The notes beneath the pieces are model-generated. The model ran no database searches, had not been told where the DNA came from, and was given only the letters and a program-made list of their open reading frames with translations. Source: Myxococcales bacterium (GTDB lineage Bacteria; Myxococcota_A; Polyangia; Haliangiales; Haliangiaceae). From it: a stretch of DNA of 64,000 bases. A program made the position numbers and the translations under genes. This document shows, piece after piece, positions 1 to 14,879 of the stretch. Each line of letters begins with the position of its first letter. Position 1 is the stretch's first letter. The stretch is from NCBI GenBank assembly GCA_016794525.1, contig JAEUJY010000069.1, positions 1 to 64,000 on the forward strand, given 5' to 3'.

Positions 1-1543
1 CTGAGAGCCTGTAAGTATTTCCAGGTCCGGATCGACACGGCCCGCGGCGTGTGATCAGGTCGGTGCATGAGCACCGGCAAGCTCTTCGACGACGACGCGC
101 TGCAAGCTCCGAGCACGGAGGCGACGCTGCCCGAGGAGGACGAGGGGGAGGCGCGGGTCCGGGTACCGGACCGGTCGCAGATGGTGATGGTGACGTACGA
201 CGTCGACGCGCTGATCGGGCCAGAGCATCCGGCGCGGGCGATGTGGGAGTTGCTGGGGCGGATGGATCTGTCGGGGCTGTATGAGTCGATCCGGGCACGT
301 GGCAGCCGGCCGGGGCGCGCAGCGACGGACCCGAAGCTGTTGTTGTGCCTATGGCTGTACGCGACCAGCGAGGGCGTCGGGAGTGCACGTCAGCTGGCGC
401 GCCTCACGACGGCGCACGATGCGTACAAGTGGATCTGTGGCGGCGTGAGCGTGAACCACGATCTGCTGGCGGACTTCCGGGTGAGCCACGAGGCGGTGCT
501 CGACGCGCTGCTGACGCAGTTGTTGACGGTGCTGCTGCAGGCCGGGCTCGTCACGCTCCGCCGAGTCGCGCAGGATGGGGTCAAGGTGCGCGCCAGCGCC
601 GGGGCGGCGTCGTTCCGGACCAAGAAGCGGCTGCGGCAGTTCGAGCTCGAGGCGCAGAGCCAGGTCCGACGCGTCAAGCGCCTGGCCGACGCGGACCCGG
701 GCCGGGTGCGCGAGCGGGCCGCGGAGCGCCGCGCCGTCGAAGAGCGGGCGCAGCGGCTGGAGCAGGCCCTCGACCAGATGCGCCGCCGCGAAGAGAAGGC
801 GCGGCGCAAGGCGGACGCCGAGGCCTCGTCGGAGAAAGTGGCCGCGCCGCCGCCGTCGGGCAAGGCGGCGAAGGAGTTGCGGGTGTCGACGACCGACCCC
901 GAAGCGCGCGTCATGAAGATGCCCGACGGCGGCTTCCGCCCCGCCTACAACGTCCAGCTCGCGACCGACGTCGACAGCCAATTCGTCGTCGGAACGAGCG
1001 TCTCCAACAACGGCACCGACTACGGTGAGCTCGGCCCCATGGTGGCGCAGGTCGAGGAGCGCCTCGCACCCGTGGACGAGGTCCTCGTCGACGGTGGCTT
1101 CGTGAACCTCGCGACCTTCGACGACCTCGAGAAGAAGGGGGTCACGCTCTACGCGCCCGTAACCCGGTCGCGCAGCAAGGATCGCGACCCGCATGCGCGC
1201 AAGCCCAACGACACCGACCACACCTTCGCGTGGCGAACGCGTATGGCGACCGAGGAGGCCAAGACGATCTACAAGGACCGCGCCGCCACCGCCGAACGCA
1301 TCAACGCCGACCTCCGCGAGCACCGGGGACTCACGAAACTACGCGTACGCGGCCTCGACCGCGTCCGCCCCGTCATCCTCCTGATGGTCCTCGCCTACAA
1401 CCTCGGCCACCTGGCCGCGGTGGGTGGTCTCGGCTAGCCCACGGCGCGCCCCAGGCTGACGCGGACGACGACGCCGTCGCCGTCGTCGCGGCAGTGTCCT
1501 GGCCGCACCACGGCGGCAGACCGAAAGACTTACAGGCTCTGAG
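1..1543 (+). mobile_element. IS1182-type insertion sequence
   Basis: One transposase gene is bounded by near-identical terminal inverted repeats. Bases 1-15 read CTGAGAGCCTGTAAG, and the reverse complement of 1529-1543 is the same with one mismatch at the third base; the match runs on to a 16th base. The element is therefore about 1.54 kb. Target duplications cannot be checked because the left end coincides with the window edge. A single intact gene between recognisable ends suggests a recent, possibly active copy. The right end lies about 170 bp before a small zinc-ribbon gene. Confidence 0.85.
67..1437 (+). CDS. IS1182 family transposase
   Basis: DDE transposase of 456 aa that cuts and rejoins the ends of the surrounding insertion sequence. 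The N-terminal part carries family-typical blocks (RAATDPKLLLCLWLYA near 85, KWICGG near 120, LLADFR near 132). Catalytic acidic residues are best read as the Asp in DGVKV (about 170), the Asp in VDGGF (about 342) and the Glu in ATAERINAD (about 409). A charged Arg/Glu-rich helix lies between about 185 and 260, the usual insertion of the family. The ATG at 67 follows the left inverted repeat by about 50 bp. Length and motifs are complete, so the gene looks functional. Confidence 0.93.
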   Translation: MSTGKLFDDDALQAPSTEATLPEEDEGEARVRVPDRSQMVMVTYDVDALIGPEHPARAMWELLGRMDLSGLYESIRARGSRPGRAATDPKLLLCLWLYATSEGVGSARQLARLTTAHDAYKWICGGVSVNHDLLADFRVSHEAVLDALLTQLLTVLLQAGLVTLRRVAQDGVKVRASAGAASFRTKKRLRQFELEAQSQVRRVKRLADADPGRVRERAAERRAVEERAQRLEQALDQMRRREEKARRKADAEASSEKVAAPPPSGKAAKELRVSTTDPEARVMKMPDGGFRPAYNVQLATDVDSQFVVGTSVSNNGTDYGELGPMVAQVEERLAPVDEVLVDGGFVNLATFDDLEKKGVTLYAPVTRSRSKDRDPHARKPNDTDHTFAWRTRMATEEAKTIYKDRAATAERINADLREHRGLTKLRVRGLDRVRPVILLMVLAYNLGHLAAVGGLG

Positions 1544-1712
1544 GTCCTCGAGGGCGCGCGGCGGTGCTCGACCGAAGACGTCCCGGCGCTGGGCCGGCGC
1601 GACACGTCGACCTGATCGAACGATTGCGTCCTGACTTCGACATTGTCGAACTCGGGTGGCGCGCGGATAGTGCCGGGACACCGGTCTCGCGACCTTCACC
1701 CGGAGGACCCTC
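1544..1712. promoter_or_regulatory. Upstream region with a TTCGAC dyad
   Basis: Non-coding stretch between the IS right end and the small gene at 1713. It contains a perfect dyad TTCGAC-ATT-GTCGAA at 1636-1650 and a GGAGGA ribosome binding site just before 1713. The dyad could be an operator, but no regulator is identified. Confidence 0.3.
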
Positions 1713-1901
1713 ATGCGCCACGACCGCCTCGACCACGACGTCAGCCACTGCCAGACCTGCGGCACCACCGTGCCGCGCCCGCGCGGCGCGCGCCCGCGGG
1801 TGGTGGAGTTCTGCGCCGATTGCGCGGCCCCACCGGACGACGAGACGACCGCCGAGCACTACTGGGCGATCGGGGGGAGCGATGACCACCCGCACCCCTG
1901 A
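1713..1901 (+). CDS. Small zinc-ribbon-like protein
   Basis: Predicted 62-aa protein with two CxxC pairs (CQTCG near 13 and CADC near 34) separated by a basic Pro/Arg/Gly loop, as in a minimal zinc ribbon. The C-terminus is acidic and then His-rich. The ATG is preceded by GGAGGA at good spacing, which supports this start over an in-frame overlap with other readings. The stop lies 27 bp before kbl, so the two may be co-transcribed. The function is not recognised, and the short length leaves some doubt that it is expressed. Confidence 0.55.
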   Translation: MRHDRLDHDVSHCQTCGTTVPRPRGARPRVVEFCADCAAPPDDETTAEHYWAIGGSDDHPHP

Positions 1902-1928
1902 CCGGCCCGGCGGCGTATAACCGGCCGC

Positions 1929-3113
<1,185 letters not shown>

Positions 3114-3345
3114 ACGTCCAGGACGGTGTGTCGCCACGTGAGCGTGCGCCACACCTCCACGGCGCCACCGGGCGCGGGCCGCCGCGCTGGACAGCCCGCC
3201 CGTCCGCGCGCGCCGTGGTGCCTCACGCCCGGGGCGCTCCCACAGGACGATCGCGGCCCCGCGCGGCGATCGCAGACAGATTCGCGCCACCGGATTCCCC
3301 TCGGCGCTTGCCGTCGGGCTGCGCCGCCCGCAGGCGTACGCGGCG

Positions 3346-3867
3346 GTGCGGGCCGCGATGATCGCGCTGGTCGGCCGCGCCGACTTCCGCGTCGTCCACC
3401 TGTCGATCCAGCGCCACCACATCCACCTGCTCTGCGAGGCCGACGATCGCCGCGCGCTGGCCAACGGCGTCCGCGCGCTGTGCGTCTCCGCCGCGAAGCG
3501 CCTGAACCGCGCGGTCACCATCGCCGGTGGCGCGCCGCGCCGCGGCCGCGTCTTCACCGACCGCTACCACGCGACGACGCTCGAGAAGCCGCGCCAGGCG
3601 CGCCATGCGCTGGCCTACGTGCTCAACAACTGGCGCCGCCACCGCGAGGATCACGCCGGCCTCGGCCAGCGCCGCGCCCCGCTAGACCGCTACGCCAGCG
3701 GCGTGGCATTCGCCGGCTGGGCCGAGCGCGACGGCGTGCCGTTCGCGTGGCCCAAGGGCTTCGAGCCGATGCCGACGGCGGCGGCGCAGACCTGGCTCAT
3801 GCAGGGCGGCTGGAAGCGCGGCGGCCCGCCGCCCAGCCTGTGGGAGCGCCCGGGTCCGCTGGCGTGA
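3346..3867 (+). pseudogene. Y1 (REP-associated) transposase, 5' end damaged
   Basis: Encodes the core of a small HUH/Y1 transposase of the RayT type. Visible features are the metal-binding HHIHL motif (about 3415-3429), RRGRVFTDRYHA and the helix LAYVLNNWRRHRED, whose Tyr is the likely catalytic residue. The C-terminal WLMQGGWKRGG block is also typical. Similarity-like sequence (RRPQAYAAVRAAM) begins upstream at about 3319, and the frame is open back to 3142, but no ATG, GTG or TTG occurs in it before the GTG at 3346. The 5' end and start codon therefore appear lost, and the copy is probably inactive. Confidence 0.7.
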
Positions 3868-3953
3868 CGGGGAGGCGCGCAGGATGCGCGAGGCGGTCCA
3901 CCCGAGACGCGAGACGCGGCGAACCGAGCGCCCGGCGTGACGCGGCGGAGGTC

Positions 3954-4403
3954 CTAGAACGTCCCGCCGATCGACAGCATCGCCGGCGTCGGCCCGGCCT
4001 CGCCCTCGACGATCACCGCCGGATCGATGATCTGCGCGGCCAGCATGCCGATCGCCGCGCCGACCGCCGCCGAGCCGATGCAGCGCAACAGGCCGGTGTC
4101 GTCGACGCAGATCGCGTCGCCGATCGCGCCGGTCGCGAGCGGCAGCCCGACGCGCACGCCGAGGCTGACGCCGGCCCGCGGCCACTCGTCGTGGGCGGCG
4201 TGGAGGATCGGGCCGCCCAGCGCGTAGCTGGCCAGGCCGGCGTAGATCGGCCACTCGTGGTCGCCGACCATGCCGACGACGATCAGCGTGTCGGCGGTGG
4301 CGTCGATCGCGATCATCCGTTCGGCGTAGCCGCCGTCGGCCCGCGCCGCGGTGGGGCGCGCCGCCAGCGCGGCCAGGACCACGACGCACCCGAGCGTCCG
4401 CAT
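3954..4403 (-). CDS. Secreted or membrane hypothetical protein
   Basis: Predicted 149-aa protein with an N-terminal signal peptide (hydrophobic VVVLAALAARP, then ARADGG) and further hydrophobic, Gly/Ala-rich segments at about 57-70 and 108-125. The middle contains two cysteines that could form a disulfide (CVDDTGLLRC). It is read divergently from bolA across 36 bp. No family was recognised. The signal peptide and regular codon bias support a real gene; an outer-membrane or periplasmic location is inferred. Confidence 0.6.
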   Translation of the reverse strand: MRTLGCVVVLAALAARPTAARADGGYAERMIAIDATADTLIVVGMVGDHEWPIYAGLASYALGGPILHAAHDEWPRAGVSLGVRVGLPLATGAIGDAICVDDTGLLRCIGSAAVGAAIGMLAAQIIDPAVIVEGEAGPTPAMLSIGGTF

Positions 4404-4439
4404 GCCCCGAGCCTACGCGCACCGTGCTAGCACTGCCAC

Positions 4440-4688
4440 GTGACCGCCGATCAGATCGCTGCCAAGATCCGCGAGGCCCTCCCCGACGCCGAGGTGGCGC
4501 TGGAAGATCTCACCGGCACCAAGGACCACTGGAAGCTGCGCGTGGTGTCGGCCGCGTTCGCCGGCAAGTCGCTGATGCAGCGCCACCGGGTGATCAACGC
4601 CGCGCTCGCCGAGGAGCTGAAGGGCCCGATCCACGCGTTGACGATGGACGTCTTCACCCCCGACGAAGTCGCCGCCGCGAGCACCTGA
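4440..4688 (+). CDS. bolA: BolA/IbaG family protein
   Basis: Predicted 82-aa BolA-like protein. The family binds [2Fe-2S] clusters with monothiol glutaredoxins and is used in iron-sulfur trafficking and stress responses. The characteristic block runs from DHWKLRVVSAAFAGKSLM to QRHRVINAALAEEL, including the conserved His in the RHR turn. Length and motif spacing match the IbaG-type subgroup. The GTG at 4440 is used because the reading begins exactly where the fold should start. No glutaredoxin gene is adjacent. Confidence 0.88.
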   Translation: MTADQIAAKIREALPDAEVALEDLTGTKDHWKLRVVSAAFAGKSLMQRHRVINAALAEELKGPIHALTMDVFTPDEVAAAST

Positions 4689-4814
4689 CCGCGCCTGGGT
4701 GGTGGGTCACTGTAGGAGTGACTTCGGGTCACCTCACGCACCTCTATTTTCCGGTTTTTCGTCGCGCATTCGAAACGAGCGCGTGCCAACATCTGCGTCG
4801 CGACCCAACGCGTC
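4689..4814 (+). promoter_or_regulatory. Putative promoter/operator of receptor kinase gene
   Basis: A locally AT-richer leader before the kinase gene. It contains the dyad GTCACT-GTAGG-AGTGAC at 4706-4722 followed by another GGTCACC at about 4727-4733, so three GTCAC half-sites fall within 30 bp. The stretch TATTTTCCGGTTTTTCG around 4744-4760 is unusually AT-rich for this genome. These are signs of a regulated promoter; the regulator is not known. Confidence 0.35.
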
Positions 4815-7472
<2,658 letters not shown>

Positions 7473-7523
7473 CGCAGCGGGCCCGCCTCGCGGGTGGTCG
7501 GGTTTGGCGCTAACCTGCGCGCC

Positions 7524-7904
7524 ATGAAGTTCGCCGTCGTCGCCCTGGCGCTGTGCGCCGTCGTGGCCTGCAAGAAGGCCGAGTCGACCAAGAAGAACAC
7601 CGCCGCGCCGGTGACCGCGGGCACCGTGGCGCCCGACGGCACCCGCGCGATCCCGATCGCGGTCAAGAAGGTCGGCTACGAGCCCGACGCGATCACCGCC
7701 AAGCCCGGCGAGAAGCTCAAGCTGGTGTTCACCCGCGTCGAGGACACCGAGTGCGGCGCCCAGGTGAAGGTCGACGGCGGCAAGGCGGTCGACCTGCCGA
7801 TGAACCAGCCGGTCGAGATCGCGGTCACCGCGCCGGCCAGCGGCAAGCTGACGTTCGTGTGCGGCATGGACATGATGCAGGGCGCGATCATCGTCGGCTC
7901 GTGA
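7524..7904 (+). CDS. Cupredoxin-like lipoprotein
   Basis: Predicted 126-aa lipoprotein with a short hydrophobic leader ending in a lipobox before CKK (ALCAVVAC). The mature part resembles the EfeO-type cupredoxin fold: GYEPDAITAKPGEKLKLVF near the start and a C-terminal FVCGMDMMQGAIIV. The Cys and Met of the last strand, with Cys in DTECGAQV, could bind copper, although the classical first His is replaced. The ATG at 7524 is chosen over an earlier in-frame GTG because the signal peptide begins there. It is convergent with the tetR gene, with only 9 bp between the stops. Confidence 0.75.
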   Translation: MKFAVVALALCAVVACKKAESTKKNTAAPVTAGTVAPDGTRAIPIAVKKVGYEPDAITAKPGEKLKLVFTRVEDTECGAQVKVDGGKAVDLPMNQPVEIAVTAPASGKLTFVCGMDMMQGAIIVGS

Positions 7905-7913
7905 TCGCCGGCG

Positions 7914-8585
7914 TCACGGCGGCGGCTCGCTGAACAGCGCGCGGTCGAGCACCGTGACCAGCGCGGCCTTGGCGTCGGCCGCCGGCACCGCGACCGGGCC
8001 GTGCAGGCCGGCCAGCGCGGCGGCGGTCTCGACCGCGGCGATGTACAGCACCACCGCGGTGGCGGCGGGATCGGGCACGCGGGACCGCGGCGTGATCGAC
8101 GTGATCAGCGCGGTCAGGCGCTCGCGCCCGAGGTCGTCGAAGGCGCGGCGCAGCGCCGCGACCTCGGGGTCGCGCAGCGACATCTCGACGAACACCCGCT
8201 GCATCGCCGGGAACTGCGCGACGTGGGCGCACAGCACGTCGACGGTCAGCGCGATCGTCGCGCGGCGGGCCTTGCCGACGAACCGCTCCGGGGTGAGCCC
8301 CTCCATGATCCGCTCGTAGCCGGCGGCCAGGTGGCGGCGCGACACCTCGATGAACACCTGCCGCTTGTCGTCGAAGTACCGGTAGAAGGTGCCGACCGAC
8401 ACCCGGGCCCGCCGCGCGATGTCGGGGGTGCCGGTGGCGTCGTAGCCGTCGGCGGCGAACGCCGCGGACGCCGCGGCGATCAGCGCCTCGTAGGTGCGGT
8501 GGGCGCGCGCCTGCGCGAACTGCGGCGCGCGGGGATCGACGAACACGGCGGCCGCGCGGGCGGGGGCGGACGTGGCGCGGGACAT
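7914..8585 (-). CDS. TetR/AcrR family repressor
   Basis: Predicted 223-aa regulator. The N-terminal HTH is clear at about 25-70: TYEALIAAASAAFAADGYDATGTPDIARRARVS followed by GTFYRYFDDKR, the usual TetR recognition helix and anchor. The C-terminal half is the variable ligand domain. The ATG at 8585 puts the HTH at the expected position and leaves a shared 76-bp region to the divergent ferritin-like gene, where matching half-sites of a dyad lie. It probably represses that gene and itself; the ligand is unknown. Confidence 0.9.
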   Translation of the reverse strand: MSRATSAPARAAAVFVDPRAPQFAQARAHRTYEALIAAASAAFAADGYDATGTPDIARRARVSVGTFYRYFDDKRQVFIEVSRRHLAAGYERIMEGLTPERFVGKARRATIALTVDVLCAHVAQFPAMQRVFVEMSLRDPEVAALRRAFDDLGRERLTALITSITPRSRVPDPAATAVVLYIAAVETAAALAGLHGPVAVPAADAKAALVTVLDRALFSEPPP

Positions 8586-8593
8586 CGTGAAGC

Positions 8594-8647
8594 CAGTTTC
8601 ACCTTGACGGGGGCCGGGCGCCAAGCTCAAACTGAAATCAGTTTCAC
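8594..8647. promoter_or_regulatory. Operator region between tetR and ferritin-like gene
   Basis: A perfect dyad AAACTGA-AA-TCAGTTT lies at 8629-8644. Its right arm extends to CAGTTTCAC (8639-8647), and the same nonamer occurs at 8594-8602 as a direct repeat 45 bp away. A TTGACG -35-like box sits at 8604-8609 between the sites, so a bound repressor would cover a plus-strand promoter. This fits autoregulation by the adjacent TetR protein. Confidence 0.65.
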
Positions 8648-8661
8648 ATTTGGGAGGCACC

Positions 8662-9702
<1,041 letters not shown>

Positions 9703-9719
9703 CGTTGTAGGCTCGCGGC

Positions 9720-10073
9720 ATGCGCCTCCCCCTGGCCTTCGCCGCGACCTTCGCCACCCTGGCCGCGTTCGGCGGCTGCAAGCCCGCCGCCCCCAACGCG
9801 CCGCCCCGGCCGAGCACGATCGACGAGCGCCAGGCGTGCTCCGTCGATGCCGACTGCGCGGTGGTCGAGCTCAGCTGCTGCGATCACTGCAACGGCGGCC
9901 GGGTGGCCGGCGTCCACCAGGACTTCGCCGCCGAGGTCCACGCCAGCGCCACCGCCGCCTGCGGCGACACCGCGTGCACGCTGATGGCGTGCGTCGCGCA
10001 GCCGACCGCGGTGTGCGCCCAGGGCATGTGCGGCGTGGCGATCGACGGCCAGGTCACGACGCCGTCGCTGTGA
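9720..10073 (+). CDS. Cysteine-rich lipoprotein
   Basis: Predicted 117-aa lipoprotein: the leader ends at the lipobox AFGGC. The mature protein has many cysteines arranged as CSVDADC, SCCDHC, ACGDTAC, MAC and CAQGMC, suggesting a small disulfide-knit extracytoplasmic domain. The CxxDxDC pattern is one seen in several myxobacterial secreted proteins. It starts 17 bp after the ferritin-like gene and may be transcribed with it. Function unknown. Confidence 0.7.
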   Translation: MRLPLAFAATFATLAAFGGCKPAAPNAPPRPSTIDERQACSVDADCAVVELSCCDHCNGGRVAGVHQDFAAEVHASATAACGDTACTLMACVAQPTAVCAQGMCGVAIDGQVTTPSL

Positions 10074-10127
10074 GCGCGGGCGCGCCCGCGGACGTCCGCG
10101 CCGCGTCGCGCGAGCCCTTCCCGTCGC

Positions 10128-12718
<2,591 letters not shown>

Positions 12719-12785
12719 CGGGGTGTCCAGCGGGTGTCCGGCGGGTGTCCAGCCTCGAGCGACAAAGGCGTCCAAACGCTTGGAC
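12719..12785. repeat. Tandem GGGTGTCCAGC repeats and TCCAA dyad
   Basis: Three consecutive 11-bp copies of GGGTGTCC(A/G)GC start at about 12720, directly before the kinase start codon. They are followed by a perfect dyad GTCCAA-ACGC-TTGGAC at 12770-12785. The shared GTCCA core suggests a multi-site operator in the divergent region between the kinase and the sigma factor gene. Confidence 0.5.
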
Positions 12786-12858
12786 AGTGTATAGCCGGCA
12801 AGACGCCGAACGTCTCGATCTTCGGCGTAACTCATCGAGATCGCTTGCGCACACGCGT

Positions 12859-12898
12859 GGAACGGACCTTGCGGATGGGTATGTGCAGGACCTGGAGG
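12859..12898 (+). promoter_or_regulatory. Possible ECF-type promoter and RBS of the sigma factor
   Basis: GGAAC at 12859-12863 matches the common -35 core of ECF sigma promoters. A TATGT sequence 16 bp later (12880-12884) could serve as a -10. GGAGG at 12894-12898 is well placed before the ATG at 12907. If real, the sigma factor may drive its own gene. The call rests on short motifs only. Confidence 0.3.
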
Positions 12899-12906
12899 CC
12901 ACGCCC

Positions 12907-13491
12907 ATGAACGACCGACCGCTGGACACGCCCCGACTCGATGCCGAGGCGCGTTCCTACGCCAAGGCCATCGCGCTCCGCTTCGTGAAGGACGACACCG
13001 CCGCCGCCGACGACATCGCCCAGGACGCGATGCTCCTGGCGCACCGGCACCTGGGCTCGTACCGCGGCGACGCCCGCTTCTCGACGTGGCTGTACCGCGT
13101 CACCACCACCGCGGCGCTGATGCACCTGCGGCGGCAGCGCCGGCGCGCCCGCGAGGTGATGGCGCCCACCGACGAGGGCGCGACCGCGTGGATCGAGGCG
13201 CTCGCGACCCGCGCGCCGTCGAGCGAGGCGCTGGCGTCGGCGCGCGAGCAGTGCGCGCGCGCGCTGGGCGGCGTCGATCGCCTGGGCAGCCGCTACGGCG
13301 AGGTGTTCACGCTGCGCTACGCGATGGGCTGCACCGAGACCGAGATCGCGCGCGCGACCGGGCTGTCCCTGGCCGCGGTGAAGACCCGCGCCCACCGCGC
13401 GAAGCTGGCGGCCAAGAAGGCGTGTCCCGACGCCGACGCGAGCGTGTCTGCCGCCCCACGCGCCCGCGCAACTGCCGGCGATCGCACCTGA
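12907..13491 (+). CDS. ECF-type RNA polymerase sigma factor
   Basis: Predicted 194-aa sigma-70 family factor. Region 2 is visible as ADDIAQDAMLLAHRHLGSYRG then ARFSTWLYRVTTTAA (about 35-75). Region 4 is visible as GEVFTLRYAMGCTETEIARATGLS and AAVKTRAHRAK (about 135-170). Regions 1 and 3 are absent, as in ECF factors. It would direct polymerase to a small regulon. No clear anti-sigma factor is adjacent; the next gene encodes a small secreted protein. A GGAGG site precedes the ATG. Confidence 0.9.
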   Translation: MNDRPLDTPRLDAEARSYAKAIALRFVKDDTAAADDIAQDAMLLAHRHLGSYRGDARFSTWLYRVTTTAALMHLRRQRRRAREVMAPTDEGATAWIEALATRAPSSEALASAREQCARALGGVDRLGSRYGEVFTLRYAMGCTETEIARATGLSLAAVKTRAHRAKLAAKKACPDADASVSAAPRARATAGDRT

Positions 13492-13533
13492 TCGCGGGTG
13501 GCACGCCGGTCGCAGTTACCCGGGGGCGTCACC

Positions 13534-13890
13534 ATGCTCCCCACCTTCCTCCTCCCGCTCGCCGCGCTGCTCACCCCGCCCGCTCCCGCCAGCCCCACCG
13601 CGGCGACCGTCACCGCTGCCCACGCCATCGCCGGCGCGGTCGTGTTCGATCTCGACCGCGGCGAGCAGTGGACGGTGGCCCTCGACGACGACGGCGTCGC
13701 GCTCGCCACGACGATCGATCGCGCGGCCCGCCGGGGCGACCTGGACGGCGCGCGCGACCGCCGCGACGTCCGGCCGACCGCGATCGTCCTGCCCGCGCAC
13801 ATCGAGCGGATCGACGCCTCGGCCGATGGCACGCAGGTGATCGTGCGCGGCGATGGCCGCGCGGTCGCGGTGACGCTCACGGCGGGGTGA
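13534..13890 (+). CDS. Small secreted protein downstream of sigma factor
   Basis: Predicted 118-aa protein with a signal peptide (LPTFLLPLAALLTPPAPAS). The mature part contains a beta-rich stretch with VVFDLDRGEQWTVALDD and a final TQVIVRGDGRAVAVTLTAG. The ATG at 13534 places the hydrophobic segment at the N-terminus; an in-frame GTG at 13498 is less likely. It follows the sigma factor by 42 bp and may be its target or operon partner. No domain was recognised. Confidence 0.6.
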   Translation: MLPTFLLPLAALLTPPAPASPTAATVTAAHAIAGAVVFDLDRGEQWTVALDDDGVALATTIDRAARRGDLDGARDRRDVRPTAIVLPAHIERIDASADGTQVIVRGDGRAVAVTLTAG

Positions 13891-13931
13891 GACGTCGATG
13901 ACGGCATGCGCGCCGGCAGGACGGCGCGAGA

Positions 13932-14004
13932 GCGGGCACGGGCACGGGTACGGGCACGGGGCAGGTTGCCGGCGAAACGCCTGAGGCGTTTCTTGGCAAC
14001 CTGC
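13932..14004 (+). repeat. Composite repeat: GGGCAC hexamers plus long hairpin (copy A)
   Basis: Four GGGCAC/GGGTAC hexamers (13933-13960) run directly into a 44-nt hairpin. Outer arms GCAGGTTGCC (13961-13970) and GGCAACCTGC (13995-14004) pair perfectly, and inner arms GAAACGCC (13974-13981) and GGCGTTTC (13985-13992) pair around a 3-nt loop. The same composite occurs inverted at 54326-54403. It lies 12 bp before a methyltransferase start, so it may act as a terminator or as a REP-like mobile repeat. Confidence 0.75.
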
Positions 14005-14016
14005 TAGGGTGCCGCG

Positions 14017-14844
14017 GTGCGCGCCAAGGTCGATCGAGCCGACGTCGCCGCCGAGCTGTTGCCCGGGGCGCCCGTCGAGCTGCTCCAGGATCTGCATCTG
14101 CTCACCCGCGGCGGCGACCTCAACGCCGACGCGCGCCGCAAGCTGAAGCAGATCCGCCACCTGCTGCAGCTGCTGGGCCCGGCGATCGACGACGTGCTCG
14201 CGCGGTTCCCGAACGCGGCGACGATCGTCGACTGCGGCGCCGGCAAGAGCTACCTCGGGTTCCTGATGTACGTGACCCGGCTGCGCGCGACCGCCGCGCG
14301 GGTGGTGTCGATCGAGAGCCGGCCCGAGCTGGTCACCGCGGGCGCGGCGCGGGCGGCGCGGTTCGAGTGCCCGCACATGGAGTTCGTCGCCGGCACGATC
14401 GCCGCGGCGCCGCTGCCCGAGCGGGTCCACGTCGTCACCGCGCTGCACGCGTGCGACACCGCCACCGACGAGGCGCTGGTGCGCGGCATCACCGCCGGCG
14501 CCGACTGGATCGCGGTGGTGCCGTGCTGCCAGGCCGAGGTGGCGCGGCAGCTGGCCGAGCACAAGCCGGCCGAGCCGGCGCTGGCCGCGCTGGCCGCGCA
14601 CCCGTGGCACCGCCGCGAGTTCGGCTCGCACCTGACCAACGTCGTGCGCGCGCTGGCGCTGACCGCGCGCGGCTACCAGGTCACGGTCACCGAGCTGACC
14701 GGCTGGGAGCACTCGCTCAAGAACGAGCTGATCCTCGCGCGCCGGGTGCAGAAGTTCGATCGCGCGGCGCAGGCGCAGCTCGACGAGCTGTGCGCGCGGT
14801 TCGCGATCGCGCCGGCGATCGTGCGCGGCCTCGCCGCGGCGTGA
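14017..14844 (+). CDS. SAM-dependent methyltransferase
   Basis: Predicted 275-aa protein with a class I methyltransferase core. Motif I reads VDCGAGKSYLGF at about 70-82, followed by an acidic SIESRPEL at the end of strand 2, HVVTALHACDTATDEAL (motif IV region, about 138-154) and VPCCQAEVARQL. The HACDTATD and PCC blocks match the uncharacterised Methyltransf_32-like families rather than a protein with a known substrate. A Leu-rich helical domain precedes the fold. The GTG at 14017 follows a strong hairpin. Confidence 0.8.
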   Translation: MRAKVDRADVAAELLPGAPVELLQDLHLLTRGGDLNADARRKLKQIRHLLQLLGPAIDDVLARFPNAATIVDCGAGKSYLGFLMYVTRLRATAARVVSIESRPELVTAGAARAARFECPHMEFVAGTIAAAPLPERVHVVTALHACDTATDEALVRGITAGADWIAVVPCCQAEVARQLAEHKPAEPALAALAAHPWHRREFGSHLTNVVRALALTARGYQVTVTELTGWEHSLKNELILARRVQKFDRAAQAQLDELCARFAIAPAIVRGLAAA

Positions 14845-14879
14845 CGCAACCGCGCCGCGGCGCCGGTGTCTCGCCGTCG

